DNA of 17,379 nt from JAISGQ01 sp045604945. GTDB lineage: Bacteria; Bacillota; Clostridia; Oscillospirales; Acutalibacteraceae. The stretch spans positions 1 to 17,379 of the forward strand of contig JAZUPA010000066.1 of assembly GCA_045604945.1 (NCBI GenBank). The letters run 5' to 3'. Made by a program: the position numbers and the translations under genes. Shown one piece after another: positions 13,709 through 17,379 of the stretch (within the stretch, counting starts at the first letter, position 1; the number at the start of each line of letters is the position of its first letter). The notes beneath the pieces were generated by a model. The model saw only the letters and a program-made list of their open reading frames with translations. It had not been told where the DNA came from and searched no databases.

Positions 13709-15100
13709 CTATTGTGATAAAGGCTGAGAGGGTGCTTTACTGAGTATTTTTTTAATGTTGAAGAAGAACAGACTTCCTGCAGCAATAATCGAAATTGCAT
13801 CTGCGATAGGCTCTGCGAGGAATACTGCAAAAACCTTGTCCGGAAGAAAGTGGGGGAGAATATATATAAGAGGTATAAGAAGAATAAGCTTTCGCAGACT
13901 TGCAATGAACAGGGAAATTTTCGCTTGACCAAGAGCTACAAACGTCTGCTGTGCAGCCATTTGAATTCCGAAGAAACCCATTGCACCAAGATAGATGCGC
14001 AGAGCCCAGACTGTTGTTCTGAGAAGCTGCTCGGATTCGCTGTTGAAAAGCTGAACGAAAAATTCCGGAACAAGCTGGAGAATGATCCAGAAAATGAGGG
14101 TGTAGGCAAAGCAGCTGATAAACAGAATGCGATATGCTTTTTTTACCCTGTCGATCTTTCCTGCTCCATAGTTATAGCTCACAACGGGCTGAGTTCCCTG
14201 GGCAAGTCCCTGAGTAGGCATCATCATGAGCTGCATGATACTGGCAAGTATGGTCATTGCACCGACAGCGATATCATCGCCGTATTTCGCGAGGGAAGAA
14301 TTGAATACGATATTAAGAATACTTTCGGTAGCGGTCATGATAAAAGGGGAAACACCAAGCGCAAGAACAGAACCGACAACTCTTGCGCTGAGACGGAAAT
14401 TACATTTCCTGATGCGCAGATGGGTCTTTTTGCCACAAAGAAAACAGATGACCCATATCGCGGAAGCCGCCTGAGATATAATTGTTGCCAGAGCAGCGCC
14501 TCTGACACCCATATTGAACCCAAAGATAAATAAAGGGTCGAGGGCAATATTGAGTACAGCACCGATAATAACGGAAGCCATAGAGATTTTAGCAAATCCC
14601 TGAGCGGTGATAAAGGTGTTCAGACCAAGAGCAGTCATCACAAAAATATTACCAGCCAGATATATGCGTGCATAGTCGAGTGCGTAGGGGAGGGTGTTAT
14701 TGCTTGCGCCGAACATGATGAGTATCGGTTCAGCGAAAATCTCAAGGATGACAGAGAGAACAATTGCAGTGATGATCAGCAGAAATGTACAGTTGCCGAG
14801 TATCTTTTCGGCAAGAGCAGTATCACCCTTTCCCATTGCTATGGAAGCCCTGGGAGCACCGCCTGCGCCAATAAGCAGGGAAAAGGCGGTGACAATCATA
14901 ATAACAGGCAGACAAAGCCCCAGTCCTGTAAGAGCCATGTCTCCAACTTCCGGAATATGTCCAATATAAATTCTGTCAACCAGATTATAAAGCAGATTAA
15001 CAACCTGAGCTATGATTGACGGCAGAGCAAGCCTGACAATCAGTTTGCCGACACTGCCTGAGCCGAGGTCAGCGGATGCGCGGAGCTTTGAATCGTTCAT
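13709..15100 (-). CDS. MATE family multidrug efflux transporter
   Basis: 463 aa, the usual size for a 12-helix MATE protein that exports cationic drugs or metabolites in exchange for sodium or protons. The N-terminal signature is clear: VGKLIVRLALPSIIAQVVNL (residues 17-36), VDRIYIGHIPEVGDMALTGL and the helix-2 region with GAGGAPRASIAMGKGD. The second half repeats the fold, beginning near SVLALGVSPFIMTATESILN, with MMMPTQGLAQGTQPVVSYNY matching the equivalent loop. It most resembles the MepA-like branch of Firmicutes. AGAGGA lies 5 nt before the ATG and a clear promoter is upstream. No MarR or other regulator is next to it. Substrate unknown. Confidence 0.94.
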   Translation of the reverse strand: MNDSKLRASADLGSGSVGKLIVRLALPSIIAQVVNLLYNLVDRIYIGHIPEVGDMALTGLGLCLPVIMIVTAFSLLIGAGGAPRASIAMGKGDTALAEKILGNCTFLLIITAIVLSVILEIFAEPILIMFGASNNTLPYALDYARIYLAGNIFVMTALGLNTFITAQGFAKISMASVIIGAVLNIALDPLFIFGFNMGVRGAALATIISQAASAIWVICFLCGKKTHLRIRKCNFRLSARVVGSVLALGVSPFIMTATESILNIVFNSSLAKYGDDIAVGAMTILASIMQLMMMPTQGLAQGTQPVVSYNYGAGKIDRVKKAYRILFISCFAYTLIFWIILQLVPEFFVQLFNSESEQLLRTTVWALRIYLGAMGFFGIQMAAQQTFVALGQAKISLFIASLRKLILLIPLIYILPHFLPDKVFAVFLAEPIADAISIIAAGSLFFFNIKKILSKAPSQPLSQ

Positions 15101-15134
15101 ATTATCCTCTTTTCGTTAATGTAAGCGTAAATTT

Positions 15135-15163
15135 ATTTTACCCATAATTCCAATCAGAGTCAA
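15135..15163 (-). promoter_or_regulatory. Promoter of the MATE gene
   Basis: On the minus strand TTGACT (15163-15158), 17-base spacer, TAAAAT (15140-15135), 35 bases before the ATG. Confidence 0.75.
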
Positions 15164-15174
15164 CTAAACCTTCG

Positions 15175-15204
15175 TGAATATCATAATAAACTCAGCATAT
15201 ACTA
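15175..15204 (+). promoter_or_regulatory. Candidate sporulation-type promoter of the Mn-catalase gene
   Basis: TGAATA (15175-15180), 17 bases, TATACTA (15198-15204). This differs from the forespore SigG pattern TGNATA-17-CATNNTA by one base in the -10. A housekeeping TATACT -10 without a good -35 is the alternative. Confidence 0.35.
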
Positions 15205-15226
15205 CTTAAAAAACGGAGGTAGGATT

Positions 15227-15895
15227 ATGTTCAAACACGAAAAAATGCTGTTCCACCCTGTAGAAGTCGAGGGAGCCAATCCACAATATGCAGCGCTGCT
15301 TCAGGAGCAGCTGGGCGGCGGAAACGGTGAGCTTAAAGCGGCTATGCAGTATATGTCCCAGAGTTTTCGCATAAAGGACCCCGAGATAAAGGATCTTTTC
15401 ATGGATATAGCAGCGGAAGAACTTAGCCACATGGAGATGGTTGCACAGACAATAAATCTGCTCAACGGACATGACGTTGACGTACAGAAGATTGGGGCAG
15501 GGGAGATCCAGACCCATGTGCTGCTGGGACTTAATCCGGGGCTCATCAATGCCTCAGGCTATTCGTGGACAGGAGACTATGTGACAGTTACAGGAGACCT
15601 GTGTGCGGACTTGCTTTCAAATATAGCATCTGAGCAGAGGGCAAAGGTTGTATATGAATATCTGTATCGGCAGATAAACGATAAAAAGGTAAAGGATACA
15701 ATAGATTTTCTGCTCAACCGTGAAGAAGCTCACAATGCAATGTTCAGGGAAGCATTCAACAAGGTTCAGAACAGTGGTTCAAACCGTGACTTCGGAACTA
15801 CAAAAGCTGCAAAAATGTACTTCAGTCTGTCGGAGCCGTCTCCTCAGGACAGCAGATTTACAGACCTGAAGGGAAACCCTCCATCGTTCAATTAG
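15227..15895 (+). CDS. cotJC: Manganese catalase / CotJC-family protein
   Basis: 222 aa of the di-manganese catalase family, which splits hydrogen peroxide; the CotJC branch is found in spore coats. Expected metal ligands are present: Glu35 (GELKAAMQY), the Glu65-x2-His68 pair (EELSHME), Glu136 (ASEQRAK), and Glu166-x2-His169 (REEAHN). It is shorter than stand-alone Mn catalases (about 270-300 aa) and a little longer than Bacillus CotJC, ending in a polar tail (LKGNPPSFN). Start supported by CGGAGG about 8 nt upstream. The gene is single, divergent from the MATE gene, and cotJA/cotJB are absent from the window. Role in a spore coat versus vegetative peroxide defence cannot be settled here; the symbol is a family-level assignment. 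Confidence 0.88.
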   Translation: MFKHEKMLFHPVEVEGANPQYAALLQEQLGGGNGELKAAMQYMSQSFRIKDPEIKDLFMDIAAEELSHMEMVAQTINLLNGHDVDVQKIGAGEIQTHVLLGLNPGLINASGYSWTGDYVTVTGDLCADLLSNIASEQRAKVVYEYLYRQINDKKVKDTIDFLLNREEAHNAMFREAFNKVQNSGSNRDFGTTKAAKMYFSLSEPSPQDSRFTDLKGNPPSFN

Positions 15896-15967
15896 TTGGA
15901 AAGAAAGCACTCGTTTAAATGAAGTGTGCCATAAAGGTTAGACAAAAGTTAAAAATTGAATCGTTGG

Positions 15968-16004
15968 GGAATGAGTTCGGTATTGCATCGGACTCATTCC
16001 TTTT
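15968..16004 (+). terminator. Terminator of the Mn-catalase gene
   Basis: GGAATGAGT pairs with ACTCATTCC across a 14-base partly paired loop, then TTTT. Between this and the serA terminator (16005-16125) I see no gene or other signal. Confidence 0.75.
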
Positions 16005-16125
16005 GGCTCAAGGATATTCTGTCGTTGCAGTAAAGTATGCATTATTATAATTCATAAAATGCTGATTCTCTGCTATTAATCTTCTGCATTTTTTTCTGCT
16101 TTCTCATCATGTTTTACCCATAAAA

Positions 16126-16166
16126 ATACACACCTCCAAAAGGAAGTGACTTTTGGAGGTGTGTAT
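16126..16166 (-). terminator. Strong terminator of serA
   Basis: A perfect 16-bp hairpin (ATACACACCTCCAAAA / TTTTGGAGGTGTGTAT, 9-base loop) followed on the minus strand by TTTTTAT, about 35 bases after the serA stop. A half copy of the shared CTCGGAGC hairpin (16168-16190) lies between the two. Confidence 0.9.
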
Positions 16167-16200
16167 CATTTTACTCGGAACTTTTTCTGTTACAGAAGTC

Positions 16201-17367
16201 TTACTTCTTGATAACGCGGGTTCTGATAACGCCTTCGATAGCTGCAACAGCCTCAAGGTCAGCAGCGCTGATCTCGGTGTCGCAATCAAGAACAGTGTAA
16301 GCATAGTCCTTCTTGGACTTGGAGAGCATGTTCTCGATGTTGAGACCCTTTTCGGAGAATACAGCAGCGATTCTGGTGAGGGTGTTGGGGATGTTCTTGT
16401 GGAGGATGCAGAGACGGTAGTTCTCAACAGGACCGCAGTCGAGGTCGGGGAACATAACAGCGTTCTTGATGGAGCCGTCCTCGAGGTATCTCTTGACCTC
16501 GTCAGCAGCCATAACAGCACAGTTGTCCTCAGATTCGGGAGTGGATGCACCTAGATGGGGGATAGCAACAATACCGTCAACGCCGAGAACCTCATCGGTG
16601 GGGAAGTCAACAACGTAGCCGCCGACCTTACCGCTGGCAAGAGCTTCCTTGATAACGTCAGCGTCAACAAGCTCTGCACGAGCGAAGTTGAGGATGCGGA
16701 CGCCGTCCTTCATCTGGGAGATTGCCTCAGCACCGAGGTAACCCTTGGTGTCTGCGTTGTAAGGAACGTGGATAGAGATATAGTCGCAGTTCTCGTAGAT
16801 CTCCTTGAGGTTTACGGAGTGCTTGATGTGTCTGGAGAGGCTCCATGCAGCGTCAAGGCTCATGAAGGGATCGTAGCCGTAAACGTCCATGCCCAGGTTA
16901 TAAGCGGTGTTTGCAACGAGAGCACCGATAGCACCGAGACCGATAACGCCGAGCTTCTTGCCCTTTACCTCGGGGCCTGCGAACTGTGCCTTGCCCTTTT
17001 CGACGAGCTTGGGAACGTCAGCGCCCTGGCCCTTGAGGGTCTTTGCCCACTCGATAGCGGGAATGACCTTACGGGAGCACATAAACAGTGCAGCGATAAC
17101 AAGCTCCTTAACAGCGTTTGCGTTAGCACCGGGGGTGTTGAAAACAACGATACCCTTGTCAGCACAGTCAGCAAGGGGAATGTTGTTGACGCCTGCGCCG
17201 GCTCTTGCGATAGCCAGAAGGCTCTCGGGCATTTCCATATCGTGCATGGAGGCGGAACGGACGATAACTGCATCGGGATTTTCGATTGCATCGCCTGCTA
17301 CATAGCCTTCGCCAAGACGGTTGAGACCAACAGCAGCGATCTTATTGAGTGTAAGAATGTTATACAT
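16201..17367 (-). CDS. serA: D-3-phosphoglycerate dehydrogenase (ACT-type)
   Basis: First enzyme of serine synthesis: oxidises 3-phosphoglycerate to 3-phosphohydroxypyruvate with NAD in the cytoplasm. 388 aa matches the short form with one C-terminal ACT domain. Visible: the substrate loop RAGAGVNNIP (55-64), the NAD-binding GLGAIG (143-148) with Asp166 in YGYDPF after strand 2, Arg230 (NFARAELVD), Glu259 (FPTDEVLG), His271 (IPHLGASTPE), then ACT from about 318 (YRLCILHKNIPNTLTRIAAV). ACT suggests serine feedback. The first 50 residues are shortened compared with E. coli SerA, normal for this clade. GGAGT lies 7 nt before the ATG at the very edge; a close upstream gene such as serC is possible. 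Codon use is strongly biased, indicating high expression. Confidence 0.95.
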   Translation of the reverse strand: MYNILTLNKIAAVGLNRLGEGYVAGDAIENPDAVIVRSASMHDMEMPESLLAIARAGAGVNNIPLADCADKGIVVFNTPGANANAVKELVIAALFMCSRKVIPAIEWAKTLKGQGADVPKLVEKGKAQFAGPEVKGKKLGVIGLGAIGALVANTAYNLGMDVYGYDPFMSLDAAWSLSRHIKHSVNLKEIYENCDYISIHVPYNADTKGYLGAEAISQMKDGVRILNFARAELVDADVIKEALASGKVGGYVVDFPTDEVLGVDGIVAIPHLGASTPESEDNCAVMAADEVKRYLEDGSIKNAVMFPDLDCGPVENYRLCILHKNIPNTLTRIAAVFSEKGLNIENMLSKSKKDYAYTVLDCDTEISAADLEAVAAIEGVIRTRVIKK

Positions 17368-17379
17368 TGTAATTACTCC

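Noticed and set aside
13850..14533. 227-aa plus-strand frame
   Set aside because: Antisense to the MATE gene; polar, without any motif.

Overview
The window looks like a chromosomal segment of a low-to-mid GC Firmicute, most likely a gut clostridium of the Ruminococcus/Oscillospiraceae type. This rests on strong AGGAGG-like ribosome sites, SigA-like promoters (TTGACA-17-TATAAT), a GH42 galactosidase, BspA-type (LRR_5) repeats, zinc-ribbon membrane proteins, a CotJC/Mn-catalase protein and an ACT-type SerA. The taxonomic call is inference; no rRNA or tRNA gene was seen.

Region 1 (1-7601), all minus strand. Reading from right to left: a 74-aa membrane protein; a short SecA-family ATPase (SecA2-like) with a clear promoter; a GNAT acetyltransferase; a 95-aa membrane protein; a small lipoprotein; a GH42 beta-galactosidase; a DUF559 (Vsr-fold) endonuclease-like protein; and a membrane protein cut by the left edge. 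Five copies of a dispersed palindromic repeat (terminal motif CTCTCCCTCAGT) lie between 376 and 4816 and none were seen elsewhere. Two copies bracket the DUF559 gene and two bracket the 95-aa membrane protein. The last two also carry a copy of the GH42 translation start.

Region 2 (7741-13695), all plus strand, is the most unusual part. An operon of three small proteins, each with an N-terminal four-cysteine zinc ribbon and a membrane segment, is followed by a small membrane protein with a C-terminal zinc ribbon. Next comes an 827-aa protein built as TIR domain - helical region - coiled coil - ten LRR_5 repeats - about six membrane helices, and then a second membrane protein with zinc ribbons at both ends. 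The two zinc-ribbon genes on either side of the TIR gene share their last ~35 codons and the same terminator hairpin, and the TIR gene ends in that hairpin too. A membrane-anchored NLR-like sensor/effector with zinc-ribbon partners is a reasonable hypothesis but is not demonstrated.

Region 3 (13709-17379) is ordinary metabolism and stress: a MATE efflux pump (minus), a divergent Mn-catalase/CotJC-like protein (plus) with a possible forespore-type promoter, and serA (minus) ending in a strong terminator. The start of serA lies 12 bases from the right edge, so a partner gene such as serC may lie just outside.
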